Source of the DNA: Bremerella sp. TYQ1
GTDB lineage: Bacteria > Planctomycetota > Planctomycetia > Pirellulales > Pirellulaceae
DNA length: 64,000 nucleotides
Direction: 5' to 3'
Assembly: GCF_020150455.1 (NCBI RefSeq)
Contig: NZ_CP083740.1
Location: 4,712,001 to 4,776,000, forward strand
Shown here: positions 22,177-36,220 of the stretch, piece after piece
How positions within the stretch are numbered: position 1 is the stretch's first letter
Layout of the letters: every line of letters begins with the position of its first letter
Notes under the pieces: model-generated
Databases searched by the model: none
What the model was told of the DNA's origin: nothing
Seen by the model: the letters and a program-made list of their open reading frames with translations, nothing else
Translations under genes and position numbers: made by a program

Positions 22177-22563
22177 CTACTTCGATTCAATTTCAAAGTG
22201 GAAGGTGTTCTCGCCGCCCTCGGTTACCTCGGCCCGAGTCTCCGAGCGTCCGCTGCTATACCGGGCCGGAATCAGCTCGACTCCGGTGTCGTTCTGTTCC
22301 TTTTTAATCAGCACTTTGTAGGTGCCTGGCAGTGCGCCGGAGTTTCGACTGGTGTAGCGAAGCTCGAAGTGACCTGTGGCGTCGGTCTTGGCGATGGAGT
22401 TGGTTCGGCCTCCTTCCACAGGAACGAAGATCACGCTCACACCATCTGCCGGCTGACCATCGAGCAGGACGGTTCCAGTTACTGGTTTCAGTCCTTCGTC
22501 GGCACAGCCGATCGCCAGGCAAACAAGAAACGCCAGGCTCAAAAACTTACAAATTGCATTCAT
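22177..22563 (-). CDS. small lipoprotein, carboxypeptidase regulatory-like fold (partner of DUF1559 copy 2)
   Basis: A 128-residue protein with a lipobox (LAIGC, Cys20) and a single beta-sandwich (VTGTVLLDGQPADGVSVIF, then TDATGHFELRYT, then LPGTYKVLIKK), as in carboxypeptidase regulatory-like domains. ATG 22563 has GGAG at good spacing. It begins 28 bases after the stop of DUF1559 copy 2 on the same strand, so the two are co-transcribed. The same gene pair recurs three more times in the window. Its role is unknown; a membrane-anchored partner of the pseudopilin is a guess. Confidence 0.85.
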   Translation of the reverse strand: MNAICKFLSLAFLVCLAIGCADEGLKPVTGTVLLDGQPADGVSVIFVPVEGGRTNSIAKTDATGHFELRYTSRNSGALPGTYKVLIKKEQNDTGVELIPARYSSGRSETRAEVTEGGENTFHFEIESK

Positions 22564-22591
22564 TTCAACGGCTCCAATAGTTTCTGTGCGA

Positions 22592-23473
22592 TTAGTAGTT
22601 ACCAATCACTTGGCCGTCGTTTCGAGTCAGCAGTTTGATGTAGACGCCGTAGTTGCTGACGTCATCCTTCGTTCCGACTTCGATGGTTTCTGGAATGAAG
22701 TGGGTGCTCCCATCGGCGTAGACGAACTGAGCTCCGCCTGGGTGTCGGCTGGAGAAGCATTGCCGCTGCGTCATGCCAGAGCCGTTCAAGCCGAAGTTAA
22801 TCGGAAAGCCTTCGTTACCAATTCGCACGCGTGAGAATCGCCCATTGGTATAGCCCAGCGTGTGATAATAAGTTCCAGCCCACGACGGAAAGCCGCCGTC
22901 GGTGATGTCGCTGTGCCCTTCGGCTTCGCCAATCATGATGACATTGCTGGTACCGTCGACCATATCGCGAAACTTGAATTCGCTACGGTTCTTGAAGAAC
23001 CCGCCGTAATCGGAAAGTCCCATCGAGTGGCCATGATTGCCCATGTAGTTTCCTCGGGCATAGCCATCTTCGTCTTTGTCGGCCAATGTCGACGATGGGC
23101 ATAGATACGAATCGATGATGGCGCCAGCTTTGTCGTTGGCATCATCCAGCGGATTGGTCGGATCGCCAATCGCTTCGTAAATATTGTTCTGCTCCATGAA
23201 CGGCAGGATGTAACAAGCCCAGCCGTAGGTCGAATCTGGACCGTTCGTGGCGATCCAGCCCGGTGGGAACTTCCCATGCGTGTCGTGATGGTTATGCAGT
23301 GCCAGGCCGATCTGCTTCAAATTGTTCGAGCAAGCGTTGCGTCGAGCCGCCTCGCGAGCCTGCTGCACGGCCGGAAGTAGCAGGGCGATCAACACACCGA
23401 TAATGGCGATCACCACCAATAGTTCGACCAGGGTGAAGCCGCGCCGGGACTTCGTCGTTGGGTTAGAAGTCAT
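22592..23473 (-). CDS. DUF1559 pseudopilin-like protein, copy 2
   Basis: The 293-residue protein has the prepilin leader [15 protein letters not shown], the [15 protein letters not shown] block and, near the C-terminus, [12 protein letters not shown], a perfect H-x9-DG. ATG 23473 is used (a TTG lies directly before it), with GAGAGGTAAT upstream. It is the first gene of a two-gene unit with the lipoprotein, and is divergent from the XylR-type regulator, whose intergenic region carries a perfect palindrome. That layout suggests local control, but nothing proves it. Confidence 0.92.
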   Translation of the reverse strand: MTSNPTTKSRRGFTLVELLVVIAIIGVLIALLLPAVQQAREAARRNACSNNLKQIGLALHNHHDTHGKFPPGWIATNGPDSTYGWACYILPFMEQNNIYEAIGDPTNPLDDANDKAGAIIDSYLCPSSTLADKDEDGYARGNYMGNHGHSMGLSDYGGFFKNRSEFKFRDMVDGTSNVIMIGEAEGHSDITDGGFPSWAGTYYHTLGYTNGRFSRVRIGNEGFPINFGLNGSGMTQRQCFSSRHPGGAQFVYADGSTHFIPETIEVGTKDDVSNYGVYIKLLTRNDGQVIGNY

Positions 23474-23582
23474 CAAAGATTACCTCTCTCGTTCCAGGAG
23501 AATTGGATAGAAAATTAGTAGATAATGGGGGATCCCGCCCGAACGAAGTGCCTCTTGTTTACTGCGGGATAGAAAAAATATA

Positions 23583-23609
23583 TTCCGATATTCGGAAACC
23601 GTATATAAT
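23583..23609 (+). promoter_or_regulatory. palindromic operator candidate and -10 box
   Basis: TTCCGA-TAT-TCGGAA (23583-23597) is a perfect 6-3-6 palindrome in the gap between the divergent DUF1559 and XylR-type genes. TATAAT (23604-23609) follows seven bases later, without a good -35, as expected for a promoter that needs an activator. The XylR-type regulator is the natural candidate ligand. Confidence 0.5.
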
Positions 23610-23650
23610 CGACAGCGCACGAAAATGTGACCATTAGCGCAATCTAAATC

Positions 23651-24829
23651 ATGGCCCTGAAGCTAAAATTTGGGTTCTTTGCTCCGTACTGGACGAATTA
23701 TGCGCGGATGCTTTTGGATGGCGTTGTGCGGTATCTTCAAGCGGACGATTCGATCGAACTGTGCGATTTCCGTTATCTCAAGAACATCGAGAAGGAAACG
23801 GAGCATCCCCCCTGGGCTGGACAAGTGCATGGGGTGATCGTGAATGGGGCCAATACGCCTGAGTTGCTGTCTTGGCTCAAGCGTGGTCGCGTCCCGGTGG
23901 TCTCCGCTTCGGGAGACTTTCGTGGGACAAGCATCCCATCGTTCTCGACCGATTGTCATGCGATTGCACGGATGGGTTTAGAGCATTTCCAATCGCTCGG
24001 CCATCGTCATGTTGTCTTCGTCAGCCAGGTGCACAACTCCGTTTCCGAGGCACGCCGTACAGCGTTTCTTCAAGAGGCGGCCAGCGTTGACTTGAAGACC
24101 AGCAGCGTGGAAGTCACCAAGCCGCTCGACGAGTTGTTCGGCAAAGAAGAGACATGGGACGGCGTTGAAGAGTTGATCGCCATCTTGCAGAACAGTCGAT
24201 CGCAGGTCGGCGTGTTTGCCATGAACGATCGTGTGGCGACGTGGGCGGCCTGGTGCGCTAGTCATCTTGGAATGAAAATCCCGGAGCAAGTCGCCATCTT
24301 GGGCGTCGGAGATTCCGATCTGTCGCGGCTCTGCTCGCCGCCGATTTCGACGATCCGCCTCGACACGGAAGAGATCGGTTTTCGAGCCGCCCAGCGGCTG
24401 CACAAGATCATCCTGGGTAAGCCAACGTCGGATGAAGAGCTCGACTTGGCTCCGCTAAAGATCGTTCCGCGGCAATCAACGCTAGGGATTCAAAAGCCGG
24501 TGTTCACCGACATCGATGTGGCACTGCAATTCATTCATGACCGAGCATGCTCCGGAATCCGTACCCAAGATGTCGCTAACGAGGTGCGTATCTCGCTGCG
24601 AGCTTTAGAGCTTGAATTCAAAAAGCGGGTTGGTCAGACGATGGGCAGCGTCATTCAAGAGGTTCGGCTTAATCGGGCCAAGCATCTCTTAGAGACGACC
24701 GATTTATCGACTCAGCGAATCGCGACGATGATCGGCTTCAGTCATTACTCGTGTTTGAACCGGATGACCGCGCGGACGTTGGGGATGACTCCTTCGCAGT
24801 ATCGAAAGCAGTGCCGGCAAGAGAAGTAG
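23651..24829 (+). CDS. XylR-type transcriptional regulator (sugar-binding-like plus AraC HTH)
   Basis: The 392-residue protein has a LacI/periplasmic-binding-protein-like N-terminal sensor (about 1-280; VFAMNDRVATWAAWCASHLGMKIPEQVAILGVGD is typical) fused to a C-terminal AraC HTH pair (about 285-388; RAKHLLETTDLSTQRIATMIGFSHYSCLNRMTARTLGMTPSQYR). E. coli XylR has this order and binds xylose. The ligand here is not evident. It is divergent from the DUF1559 copy 2 unit, and a perfect palindrome lies between them. Confidence 0.9.
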   Translation: MALKLKFGFFAPYWTNYARMLLDGVVRYLQADDSIELCDFRYLKNIEKETEHPPWAGQVHGVIVNGANTPELLSWLKRGRVPVVSASGDFRGTSIPSFSTDCHAIARMGLEHFQSLGHRHVVFVSQVHNSVSEARRTAFLQEAASVDLKTSSVEVTKPLDELFGKEETWDGVEELIAILQNSRSQVGVFAMNDRVATWAAWCASHLGMKIPEQVAILGVGDSDLSRLCSPPISTIRLDTEEIGFRAAQRLHKIILGKPTSDEELDLAPLKIVPRQSTLGIQKPVFTDIDVALQFIHDRACSGIRTQDVANEVRISLRALELEFKKRVGQTMGSVIQEVRLNRAKHLLETTDLSTQRIATMIGFSHYSCLNRMTARTLGMTPSQYRKQCRQEK

Positions 24830-24837
24830 CGACAACG

Positions 24838-25896
24838 TCAATGCAGTTCGTCGATCTCTTCGACGCTTTCTTCGACAAGCCCACCGACGGTGACAGTAAC
24901 ACTCCGATGATCGGAACCGATCGGGCCTCCGACGCGACGGGTCAGGCAATCCAAGTCGTCGCTGTGCAGGATGTGATCGAGCGAAAGTCCCATCATGAAT
25001 GTCGGCACAACGTACCACGTCGGTGTTGTCGAACCACCGAGAGGTTGGCCAACGGTGCGATGCGAACTTTGCAGACCGCTGCGTGATACGAAATCGTGAA
25101 AGATCGGCGACCAAGGCGTGATATTCAAATCTCCCATCACGATGGTTGGATGGCCTGCGAAGCTTTCGTTCGGTTGGCGAAGATGCTCGGCCAGCAGTTG
25201 GAGATGCTGATTGCGATCGTGAAAGCCGCTTGCCCGAATCGGTGGCAAGGGATGAGTGCCGATAACGCGGTACTTCTTATTATCGATTTGCACGATCGCC
25301 TCGATCGAATCGATATCGACGTTCAAGCGAAACACATCCGAAGTGACGATCGGATGACGCGAATAAAGCCCGATACCGAAATTGCCTTGATCTTGCGGGC
25401 GAACGATCTTGTGAGGGTACGCGTCCGCCGTTGCCGCTTCGATTTGTTCTGCCCACTGCGAAGTGATCTCCAGCACGACAAACACGTCTGGCTCGTCGAG
25501 AAGAATGTCACTTATCGCCGCATCGAAATGATGATTCGCGGAGTTCACGTTGCAGACCGTGAACGTGGCGATTTGGTAGTCGAACGATCCGGCAGTGTGA
25601 TGGCCGTTCGGTAGAAACCACGGCAGATGAATCATCATGCAGGCCACGCAAATGCCCAGCCAGATCCAGCGACGATAGAACCCGCAAACGATCGCCAGTA
25701 CGACCGCAACGACGATCTGCTGCACGCGGAGGTTGGCCAGGATATCCCAGACCCAATATTCCCACGCGAAGCCAGTCAGGAGCGTGGCAACGAAGAGAAG
25801 CACGATGAAAAGCTGCGAGTACCGCCAAATGCGAGCGGCGATTGCCTGTTTCCACGACCAGGACGATTCGGACTTGGTCGTTTCCGCGGCGATCAC
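24838..25896 (-). CDS. membrane-anchored endonuclease/exonuclease/phosphatase-family protein
   Basis: The 352-residue protein has three hydrophobic helices in the first 95 residues (about 30-45, 60-72 and 76-95), then an EEP catalytic domain facing outside: [17 protein letters not shown] with the metal-binding Glu, [20 protein letters not shown] and GSDHRSV. EEP members hydrolyse phosphodiesters of lipids, nucleotides or nucleic acid; the substrate is unknown. Its start overlaps the stop of the sigma54 activator by four bases (ATGA-type), so the two are coupled in one operon. Confidence 0.85.
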   Translation of the reverse strand: MIAAETTKSESSWSWKQAIAARIWRYSQLFIVLLFVATLLTGFAWEYWVWDILANLRVQQIVVAVVLAIVCGFYRRWIWLGICVACMMIHLPWFLPNGHHTAGSFDYQIATFTVCNVNSANHHFDAAISDILLDEPDVFVVLEITSQWAEQIEAATADAYPHKIVRPQDQGNFGIGLYSRHPIVTSDVFRLNVDIDSIEAIVQIDNKKYRVIGTHPLPPIRASGFHDRNQHLQLLAEHLRQPNESFAGHPTIVMGDLNITPWSPIFHDFVSRSGLQSSHRTVGQPLGGSTTPTWYVVPTFMMGLSLDHILHSDDLDCLTRRVGGPIGSDHRSVTVTVGGLVEESVEEIDELH

Positions 25897-26978
25897 GATT
25901 CGATCTCGTACTCTTTCAGCTTCTTATGCAGCGTGTTGCGGTTGATGCCGAGCCGCGTGGCCGCTTTGGTCTGCACGTTGGCACAAGACGACATCACTTG
26001 CACGATCAGCTCCTTCTCGACACGATTGACGACGCGCGAGTGGAGATCTTCTGATTCGGGGTCGGCATCTTGCAGTCCCTGCTGGACCACCTCGAAGGCG
26101 AGCGTATCGAAGTCGGCCGCACCTCGGCCGAGGCTCATTGCCGAGCGGTTGTCGCCGCTGCGAATTTCTGGCGGCAAGAGATCGAGCGTCAGTTCGTCTC
26201 CTTCGGCCAGCACGACAGCTCGTTCCACGTAGTTCTGCAGTTCGCGAACGTTGCCAGGCCAGTTATGATCTTGCAAGGCTTCCATCGCTTCCCGTTGAAT
26301 GTGCACCACGTGCCGATCGTTGACTTCGCTGTAAACGTTGAGGAAGTGGGCAACAAGTTCCGGGATGTCTTCGCGACGTTCCCGCAGCGGTGGAATGCGA
26401 ATCGGCACGACGTTAAGTCGCCAGTACAAGTCTTCACGGAACTTGCCTTCGCCGACTTCTTCCAGCAGCAGACGGTTACTTGCCGCGATCACGCGAGTAT
26501 CGACGCGAATGGTGGCTGTATCGCCAACTCGTTCAAACTCTCGCTCTTGCAGAACACGCAGCAGTTTCACTTGCAGGTGAAGCGACGTCGAGTTGATTTC
26601 GTCGAGGAAAATGGTGCCGCCGTGGGCTGCCTCGAAACGTCCGGTGCGGTTGCCAATGGCCCCGGTAAACGCCCCGCGAACGTGACCGAACAGTTCACTT
26701 TCCAGCAGGCTTTCACTTAACGCGCCGCAGTTGACTTTCACGAAAGGACCGGAGGCTCGTTGGCTCAAGCGGTGAACCGACGAAGCAATCATTTCCTTAC
26801 CAGTCCCTGTCTCGCCGAGCAGCAAGACCGACGCATTGGTCTGAGCGACTTTTCGCGTCAGACGATAGACGTCGCCCATGGCCTTGCTCGAACCGATCAA
26901 ACCAGGGATCGGCGGTTCGTGCCCCAGGGGTGCGAAGTCTTGCGTGTAGTTGGAAGTCGTTTCGGAATACAGTCCCAT
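25893..26978 (-). CDS. sigma54-dependent transcriptional activator without receiver domain
   Basis: The 361-residue protein has a short N-terminus (about 25 residues), an AAA+ domain with GETGTGKE (Walker A), GAFTGA (the sigma54 contact loop) and GGTIFLDEI (Walker B), and a Fis-type HTH at the end ([22 protein letters not shown]). No receiver, GAF or PAS domain is present, so its input must come from another protein. ATG 26978 lies seven bases after the upstream stop and begins the conserved part. An in-frame start 49 codons upstream would give an implausible basic leader overlapping the HEAT-protein gene. Confidence 0.92.
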   Translation of the reverse strand: MGLYSETTSNYTQDFAPLGHEPPIPGLIGSSKAMGDVYRLTRKVAQTNASVLLLGETGTGKEMIASSVHRLSQRASGPFVKVNCGALSESLLESELFGHVRGAFTGAIGNRTGRFEAAHGGTIFLDEINSTSLHLQVKLLRVLQEREFERVGDTATIRVDTRVIAASNRLLLEEVGEGKFREDLYWRLNVVPIRIPPLRERREDIPELVAHFLNVYSEVNDRHVVHIQREAMEALQDHNWPGNVRELQNYVERAVVLAEGDELTLDLLPPEIRSGDNRSAMSLGRGAADFDTLAFEVVQQGLQDADPESEDLHSRVVNRVEKELIVQVMSSCANVQTKAATRLGINRNTLHKKLKEYEIES

Positions 26979-26985
26979 TGCAAAC

Positions 26986-29190
26986 CTACGGGCCGATCTT
27001 GGCCGGTTGGTCGAAACGAACGTTTTGGGTCGGCGCCTCGAGGATGTCCAGAATTTTGCCGAGCACGGCCTGAGTCTCGGAGTCCAATTTCTCCGAGGCG
27101 TTATAGCGGTCGTACTGGGCGACAATCTGATCTTTCGTCAAAAGAATGCCTCGCTCGGCGATGGCAGCTTTCAATGCATCGGCACATGCCTGGCGATAGG
27201 CAGCAGGGTGAAACGGGTCGCTTGCATAGTCGACCAGCGCCGTTTGAGCGGCCGGAGTGGCCAGCTTGCCCAGTAGCTTGGCAATGTTTTCGGTCACTTC
27301 GTCGTCGACCAAGCGGCGCACGGCAATCTCTTCCAGCTTCAGGAAGTTGTAGAAGTCGTACTCTTGCTTGGCATCCAGCATCCGGCTTAGCTCGGCAATG
27401 GCGAACTCGGCGTCGGTGGCTCGTTCGTCGTACGGTACCAGCAGACGCCCTTGGGCCATGTACAACTGCTTTAGCTGAAACGCGAACCCTTGCGAATCGT
27501 TCGGGCGAATCATCACTTCGGTTAACGGATCGTCTTTGGTACGCAGCTGGTAGGAGATCACTTCATCGATGGGCGAAATCAAGCCAATCGGCAGATCGGC
27601 CGTGCGGCGATCCTTTCGCAGGATTTGCACCGACTCCATCATGGCTGGGCGAGCGAGCGGTTTGCTGATGAAAATCGCTTCGACGTCTGGCGAGGAGTAA
27701 GCCGCTTGAAACAGTTCGCGGCCGCCGGGAGTGATCAGTGGTTCCAGTTGAAGCTCGGCAAGCAAACTGGCCATCTTTCGGGCCCGTTGCTCGTGCAGTT
27801 CGCCCAACACAATCAGGCGTTTTCCTTGTCCATTGGCCATGAAGCCAAGCGTGTCGAGCAGTTCGGCCGAGCCGGCATAGGGAGACTTCGGATCGATCGC
27901 CAGAATGGCTTTCGCCGCGGCGCGACGTACTCGATAGACAGGCGATTGCAGGGCAAGAGCAAGCGGGCTTGGGTTGCCATCCACAGCAATCAGAAGATCA
28001 GCGTTCTTGGTGGCCCCAAGTTGCTCGCAAGCGACAACAGCCGCTTGGGCGAACTTACGATCTTCCAGTGCCCGATCGAGGGTCGTTTGAATCAGCTCGA
28101 TACCATGTTCGTCGATCAGCTGCTTGAGCTGAGTGTCCGATTCGTCGAGGACCGCCATTCGCTGCATGGCCGCCAATGCGGTTTGAACTTGCACTTCCGC
28201 GTCGTCCGCAGCGAGAGCGTACAGATCATGCAGAAGCTGACCGGCAGTGGCGACTTCGGCATCGGCCGGGGGAAGCGGAGTCATCACGGCTTCGTTCTTG
28301 TCGGCATCCCACGTCCAGAGGTCGACCAGGCCATCTTCGTTCACGCTGAACATTGGCCCAGCGCCAAGATACGATTTCACTCGCTTGGTGAGATATTCGG
28401 TAACATCCGCTTCACTTGGTCGGGCATTGACGATGGCGTCGAGATACTCGCCGATTGCCGACTTCAGTTGTTCGTCATCGGTCAGTACGTAAGGGCCGAC
28501 GAGAAACTGAGTTGCTTCTTTCAGTTCCAGCTGTTGCGCCACGTCGGCCAACTCGGCGACGAGCAGCGAGTTGTCGCTATCCAGTGCGGCAAGCAGCGGG
28601 CCATGGATCGCTTTATCGAGACGCACCAGCATTCGCTTGGCTGCCGGACGAACGTCTTCGCGAGCGGGATCGACCATCGCGGCGAACAGCGGATTCGCGG
28701 CGTCGGAGCCAGCGTTTTCCAGTTCTTTCACGGCGCGACGACGAACGTTCTTGTCGCTGTCGATCAGTTGGCCGATCAGCTGTTCCAGACGCTTAGGGTC
28801 TTTGATGTAACCGTCCAGTTTCTCCAGCAGCATGGTCGCCGCTTTTTCCCCTTCCGGCTGCAGCGACTCCATGGTCGACAGACGGAATAGTCGAGCGGTG
28901 CCGAGGTTGCGCTGGGCGGCAACAATCTCTTCGACAGGGGGATCGTTGTCGATCAGCTTTTGCAGGTATTGCTTCGAGAGATCGGCTCGGCCGAGATCGC
29001 CTGTCAAAAGAGCCGCGTTGATTAACTGCTGCGGCGTTGTCGGGTTCGATTCCTTAATGGCTTCGATGGCCGCGGTATCCACGGGAGCTTCCGGCGCAGG
29101 CTCAGCCGGAGGTTGGGTCTGCGCATGCACAGGAAGAGTCAAACCCACGACGGCGGCAATCAGGAAAGCAATTTTCAGGAAACGTTGCAT
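26986..29190 (-). CDS. secreted HEAT-repeat protein with embedded receiver-like domain
   Basis: The 734-residue protein has a signal peptide (cut near VHAQ, residue 24), a Pro/Ala-rich linker, and HEAT-like helical repeats (about 130-250, 320-450 and 580-710). Between the later repeats, residues about 456-575 resemble a response-regulator receiver domain ([21 protein letters not shown], then EILRKDRR-like [19 protein letters not shown]). The acidic pair and the phospho-acceptor Asp are replaced (VLGE and FIS), so it should not be phosphorylated. The protein is predicted to lie outside the cytoplasm. Its stop lies seven bases before the start of the sigma54 activator. Function unknown. Confidence 0.72.
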   Translation of the reverse strand: MQRFLKIAFLIAAVVGLTLPVHAQTQPPAEPAPEAPVDTAAIEAIKESNPTTPQQLINAALLTGDLGRADLSKQYLQKLIDNDPPVEEIVAAQRNLGTARLFRLSTMESLQPEGEKAATMLLEKLDGYIKDPKRLEQLIGQLIDSDKNVRRRAVKELENAGSDAANPLFAAMVDPAREDVRPAAKRMLVRLDKAIHGPLLAALDSDNSLLVAELADVAQQLELKEATQFLVGPYVLTDDEQLKSAIGEYLDAIVNARPSEADVTEYLTKRVKSYLGAGPMFSVNEDGLVDLWTWDADKNEAVMTPLPPADAEVATAGQLLHDLYALAADDAEVQVQTALAAMQRMAVLDESDTQLKQLIDEHGIELIQTTLDRALEDRKFAQAAVVACEQLGATKNADLLIAVDGNPSPLALALQSPVYRVRRAAAKAILAIDPKSPYAGSAELLDTLGFMANGQGKRLIVLGELHEQRARKMASLLAELQLEPLITPGGRELFQAAYSSPDVEAIFISKPLARPAMMESVQILRKDRRTADLPIGLISPIDEVISYQLRTKDDPLTEVMIRPNDSQGFAFQLKQLYMAQGRLLVPYDERATDAEFAIAELSRMLDAKQEYDFYNFLKLEEIAVRRLVDDEVTENIAKLLGKLATPAAQTALVDYASDPFHPAAYRQACADALKAAIAERGILLTKDQIVAQYDRYNASEKLDSETQAVLGKILDILEAPTQNVRFDQPAKIGP

Positions 29191-29270
29191 CAGTTTTTCG
29201 CAAGGTTAGTGGGATGGCATTTCTGGCTTTAGCAATGCCGGTTCCTTGGCAAGGAAAAAATCCATGAGCG

Positions 29271-30680
29271 TTAGCTCAATTCTAATTGCTCCTTCCAGCG
29301 AACAACTTGCTTTTTCACTTCCTCAGGCGATGTTGAGCCGTAGCTGCGGAAAGCAGCGACCGCTTTTTCCACTCCCAGGACGTCATAAACAGACTTATCG
29401 AGCGAATCGTTAACAGCCGTAAAATCGTCCAGCGGCAATTCCGACAAGCGGCACTTCTTTTCCATTGCCTTTGCGACCAGGCTACCAATCTGGTGGTGGG
29501 CAGTCCGCTGAGGGGTGCCTTTGCCGATGAGGTATTCCATTAATGTCGTCGCGTCGAGGAAGCCATCTTCCAGCCGAGAATTGATCGATTCGACATTCAA
29601 TACGGCTCCTTCGACAATCGAAGCGGCCAAGTCGAGCGAAAGTTGAACCGTATCTACGGAGTCGAACAAACGCTCTTTGTCTTCCTGCAAGTCGCGGTTG
29701 TACGCCAGTGGCAGGCCTTTGATCAGGACCAGCAGTGACTGGAGGTTCCCGATAACCCGAGCCGATTTACCACGAATCAGTTCGCATACGTCCGGGTTGA
29801 TCTTCTGCGGCATGATCGAACTGCCGGTGCAGAATTGCTGCGGGATTTGGATGAATTTGAATTCCACGCTCGACCACAGGACCCATTCATCGGCCCAAAC
29901 GCTCAGGTGCTCGGCGATCATCGTCAGGCAAAACGCGTATTCGACGAGGAAGTCGCGGTCGCTGGAGACATCAATACTGTTCGCGGCAACCGATTCAAAG
30001 CCGAGCCGTTTGGCGACGTTCTCGCGGTCGATCGGAATGGTCGTTCCTGCGAGAGCCGCGGTGCCGAGACTGCACACGTTCACACGACGACGGCAATCGG
30101 CCAACCGTTCTCGATCGCGCTGAAGCTTCTCGGTGTAAGCCAGCCAATAATGCGGAGCGAGCACCGGCTGGGCTCGTTGCATGTGCGTGTAGGCCGGCAG
30201 AATGGTCCCGATGTCGCCATCGCAGCGGCCCACGAAGGCGGCTTGCAACTGCTTCAATAGTCGATCGGTTTCATCGATCGAATCGCGCACCCATAGTCGG
30301 GTGTCGGTCGAGACCTGATCGTTTCGGCTACGTCCAGTATGGAGTTTTCGCCCGACGTCGCCTAAGCGGCCGACTAAGGCGCTCTCGATATTCATGTGGA
30401 CGTCTTCCAGTTTTTCGTCGAACTGGAAGGTGCCGTTTTCGATCTCGCCCTTGATAAGTGCAAGTGCGGTCGTGATTTGCGAAGCTTCGTCAGTCGTCAA
30501 CACGCCAACATCGGCCAGCATTTCAGCGTGGGCGATCGAGCCGCGGATGTCCTGGGCGTACAGTCGGTGGTCGAAGCTGATGCTTTCGGTGAACTTTTCG
30601 ACCCGGGAGTCGACGGCGGAGTTAAAGACTCCGCTTTGAGAGGGGCTGTTCCGGGACAAGGTTGCCTCAGAATTATGCAA
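29271..30680 (-). CDS. argH: argininosuccinate lyase
   Basis: ArgH splits argininosuccinate into arginine and fumarate, the last arginine step. The product has the fumarase-superfamily signature [27 protein letters not shown], and the loop HTGRSRND with the substrate contacts. Length (up to 469 residues) is normal. No ATG is available near the start: TTG 30680 is the first in-frame choice, but TTG 30659 has GAGG five bases before it and may be the true start. A good promoter precedes it. It is divergent from carB. Confidence 0.94.
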   Translation of the reverse strand: MHNSEATLSRNSPSQSGVFNSAVDSRVEKFTESISFDHRLYAQDIRGSIAHAEMLADVGVLTTDEASQITTALALIKGEIENGTFQFDEKLEDVHMNIESALVGRLGDVGRKLHTGRSRNDQVSTDTRLWVRDSIDETDRLLKQLQAAFVGRCDGDIGTILPAYTHMQRAQPVLAPHYWLAYTEKLQRDRERLADCRRRVNVCSLGTAALAGTTIPIDRENVAKRLGFESVAANSIDVSSDRDFLVEYAFCLTMIAEHLSVWADEWVLWSSVEFKFIQIPQQFCTGSSIMPQKINPDVCELIRGKSARVIGNLQSLLVLIKGLPLAYNRDLQEDKERLFDSVDTVQLSLDLAASIVEGAVLNVESINSRLEDGFLDATTLMEYLIGKGTPQRTAHHQIGSLVAKAMEKKCRLSELPLDDFTAVNDSLDKSVYDVLGVEKAVAAFRSYGSTSPEEVKKQVVRWKEQLELS

Positions 30681-31211
30681 GGAGTGGAGTGCGTCAAGAA
30701 TCGTAAACCACTTAAATGCTATGTGGATCGGTATGCACTGTCAACGCGCCAGCTGGGTGAGTGCGCAGTTATTAAGCATTGCGCCAGCAGAATTTACGAC
30801 GATCGATCGATATAGCCGGAATGATGCGCGCAATCCGGGGAGAATCGGACGTTTGTAGGGCATCCTGATATTTGCCGCAAACTATCAAAAATGGTGGCTG
30901 CCTATCTGAAAAGCACCGGTTGCCTGGGTTTGGGGGCGGATTCTCTAGTTTCCTTGTTTAGCCCAGTTTCGATTCCCTAAAGGGGCATCTTTTGGGGAAG
31001 GAAGCCCGCTAACGATGCCTTGATCGAGTCGGTGGTTTGCTGGGGGATGCCGCGATTTGCCAGAAGCTGGTCCGATCCGCTTTCCGCGCCCCTTGTTATC
31101 GCTTCGTTCGTGCGTTTAAATTGGTGGGATTTTGCACTTCAAGTTGATGAAGACAGGGGTAAGTGCGCGCCTGTCATCGCCCTCACTTCAGCCCAGGACG
31201 AGAGCCCCCCA
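30681..31211. other. 531-base gap between divergent argH and carB
   Basis: It holds the argH promoter (30716-30744). The carB-proximal part (about 31020-31211) is open in the carB frame, but its translation is unlike the carbamoyl-phosphate-synthase family, so I treat it as leader. No clear carB promoter is seen. Confidence 0.5.
30716..30744 (-). promoter_or_regulatory. sigma70-type promoter of argH
   Basis: On the minus strand a perfect TTGACA (30744-30739) is followed after 17 bases by TAGCAT (30721-30716). Transcription would begin about 25-30 bases before the earliest argH start. Confidence 0.65.
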
Positions 31212-34487
<3,276 letters not shown>

Positions 34488-34530
34488 CGCGAATTCAAAC
34501 TTCGCGCGGTCGAGGCTGCAACGAACGTTT

Positions 34531-34569
34531 AGGCCGGAGATTCTCATGCCGAGATCTCCGGCCTTTTTT
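34531..34569 (+). terminator. rho-independent terminator after carB
   Basis: AGGCCGGAGAT pairs perfectly with ATCTCCGGCCT around a 12-base loop and runs into T6. Confidence 0.9.
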
Positions 34570-34685
34570 CATGCCGGGAGCGATTCCTAAATTGAATTTG
34601 CACACGCCGGCGCGGCTTCCTAGACTTAGGGGCAGCCTCTAACTGTCAGGCAATCGAGGGGTAGGCCTACGAAGGATTCGGCGGA

Positions 34686-35423
34686 ATGAAAAACTGGACA
34701 CGTCTTTGGGTGGCGGTGCTTTTCGTGACCGGTGGTTGTTTTGGCGACAACGCTATCGTCCCGAGCGACGCACCACAAGCCACCACGGCAAACGATCCGG
34801 CCGAGTCCGCGCCTCCTGCCGCGCAGTCGCTGGACGACAAGCCGCGCGATCATGCTGCAGGTGGTTCGCGTTCGGCGATGGCTCCCCCCAAGCCCGCGGC
34901 GTTCCCCACGCCAAAGCCGAACAGCCAAGTCGGTCGGCCCACATCGATGTCATCCGGAGTTCGCGGCGGCGCTGGCGTTTCGCGTTCCAGTGCTCGGCCG
35001 AACGCTTCGCCGTGGAAGCTTTCGACGACCGCTCCGCCGGAAACGCCTGAAGCGTTTCGCACACGTTTCCTCGAACTATACGCTGTCAGCCCCAAGCAGC
35101 CCTGGGTCGAAATGACATGGTGGGAAGGAGCCGATTCCGATCAAATACAGCAGTACATGGACCATCTCGAGTTGCTCGTCGTCCGTGACGAAGTGCCTGG
35201 TCAAATCGAAGCCAGCAACGTTACCGTCACGCCGTTGGAAGGATCGAGTCGTGATTTCTATCCACCCAACGGCGACCAATCGATGGCTCTCTTCCCGGAG
35301 CCCACGCACCTGCTGCATGTCAGCGTAGCGTACCCTGGCGACGACAACGCGTCGATCGTCTTGATGCAAGACTTCGCCGTCGGCATGCAAGATGGCAAGC
35401 TCTACTTCTGCCGCGAAGACTAA
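34686..35423 (+). CDS. lipoprotein, hypothetical
   Basis: A 245-residue protein with a signal and lipobox-like VTGGC (Cys18), a Pro/Ser/Ala-rich linker to about residue 115, and a compact domain after it ([22 protein letters not shown]...). No family recognised. AAGGATTCGGCGG precedes the ATG. The methyltransferase gene begins five bases after its stop on the same strand, so the two are co-transcribed. Confidence 0.68.
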   Translation: MKNWTRLWVAVLFVTGGCFGDNAIVPSDAPQATTANDPAESAPPAAQSLDDKPRDHAAGGSRSAMAPPKPAAFPTPKPNSQVGRPTSMSSGVRGGAGVSRSSARPNASPWKLSTTAPPETPEAFRTRFLELYAVSPKQPWVEMTWWEGADSDQIQQYMDHLELLVVRDEVPGQIEASNVTVTPLEGSSRDFYPPNGDQSMALFPEPTHLLHVSVAYPGDDNASIVLMQDFAVGMQDGKLYFCRED

Positions 35424-35428
35424 TCGTT

Positions 35429-36208
35429 ATGGACGTTCGCCAATTCAATCGAGATGCGTGGGATCGTCAGGTCGAAGCCAACGATCGCTGGACCGTTCCG
35501 GTAAGTTCCGACGAAATCGCCCAAGCCAAAGCCGGAATCTGGTCGGTGATTCTGACACCCACCAAGCCTGTGCCGCGCGATTGGTTTCCTGCGTCGATGG
35601 CTGGCGTGAAGATCTTATGTCTCGCTTCCGGGGGTGGGCAGCAAGGGCCGATCCTCGCGGCAACCGGAGCGGACGTTGTTGTCTACGACAACTCACCCAA
35701 GCAGCTGCACCAAGATCGGCTTGTGGCCGATCGCGATGGCCTGGCACTAGAAACCGTCGAAGGCGATATGGCCGATCTCAGCCCCTTCGCCGATGCGTCG
35801 TTCGACTTGATCTTTCATCCTTGCTCCAATTGCTTTGCCGCCGATGTCCTGCCGGTCTGGCGAGAGGCCTTTCGAGTGCTGCGTCCTGGCGGCACACTGT
35901 TGTCCGGTATCTCGAATCCAGTACGGTTTGTCTTCGACGAGGCAGCCCAGGATGAACAGGGGCAACTGATCGTACGGCACAAAATTCCTTACTCCGATCT
36001 CACCCATCTGACCGAGCAGGAACAAGCCAACGCCATGCAGCAGCGTCCTTTAGAGTTCGGCCATACGTTAGAGGATCAGCTCGGCGGCCAGCTGCAGGCA
36101 GGGTTTCTCTTAGCAGGTCTGTTCGAAGATCGTTTCGACGACAGCGATCTCATCTCGCGGTACATCGATACGTTTATGGCGACCCGCGCGGTAAAGCCAC
36201 CTGCGTAA
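35429..36208 (+). CDS. class I SAM-dependent methyltransferase
   Basis: The 259-residue protein has the SAM-binding motif I ([17 protein letters not shown], near 59), motif II ([11 protein letters not shown]), and the later motifs [22 protein letters not shown] and [13 protein letters not shown]. This is the methyltransferase type-11 pattern. The substrate is unknown. It follows the lipoprotein gene by five bases. It converges with the metallo-beta-lactamase-fold gene, with 12 bases between the stops. Confidence 0.88.
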   Translation: MDVRQFNRDAWDRQVEANDRWTVPVSSDEIAQAKAGIWSVILTPTKPVPRDWFPASMAGVKILCLASGGGQQGPILAATGADVVVYDNSPKQLHQDRLVADRDGLALETVEGDMADLSPFADASFDLIFHPCSNCFAADVLPVWREAFRVLRPGGTLLSGISNPVRFVFDEAAQDEQGQLIVRHKIPYSDLTHLTEQEQANAMQQRPLEFGHTLEDQLGGQLQAGFLLAGLFEDRFDDSDLISRYIDTFMATRAVKPPA

Positions 36209-36220
36209 TCACGTCTCGGT

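Noticed and set aside
27625..28890. Plus-strand frame of 421 codons opposite the HEAT-repeat protein
   Set aside because: The minus-strand product has a signal peptide and helical repeats. The plus-strand translation has biased composition and no family.
31020..31211. N-terminal extension of CarB from TTG 31020
   Set aside because: The 64 extra residues do not match the family. GTG 31212 aligns exactly with the usual CarB start.
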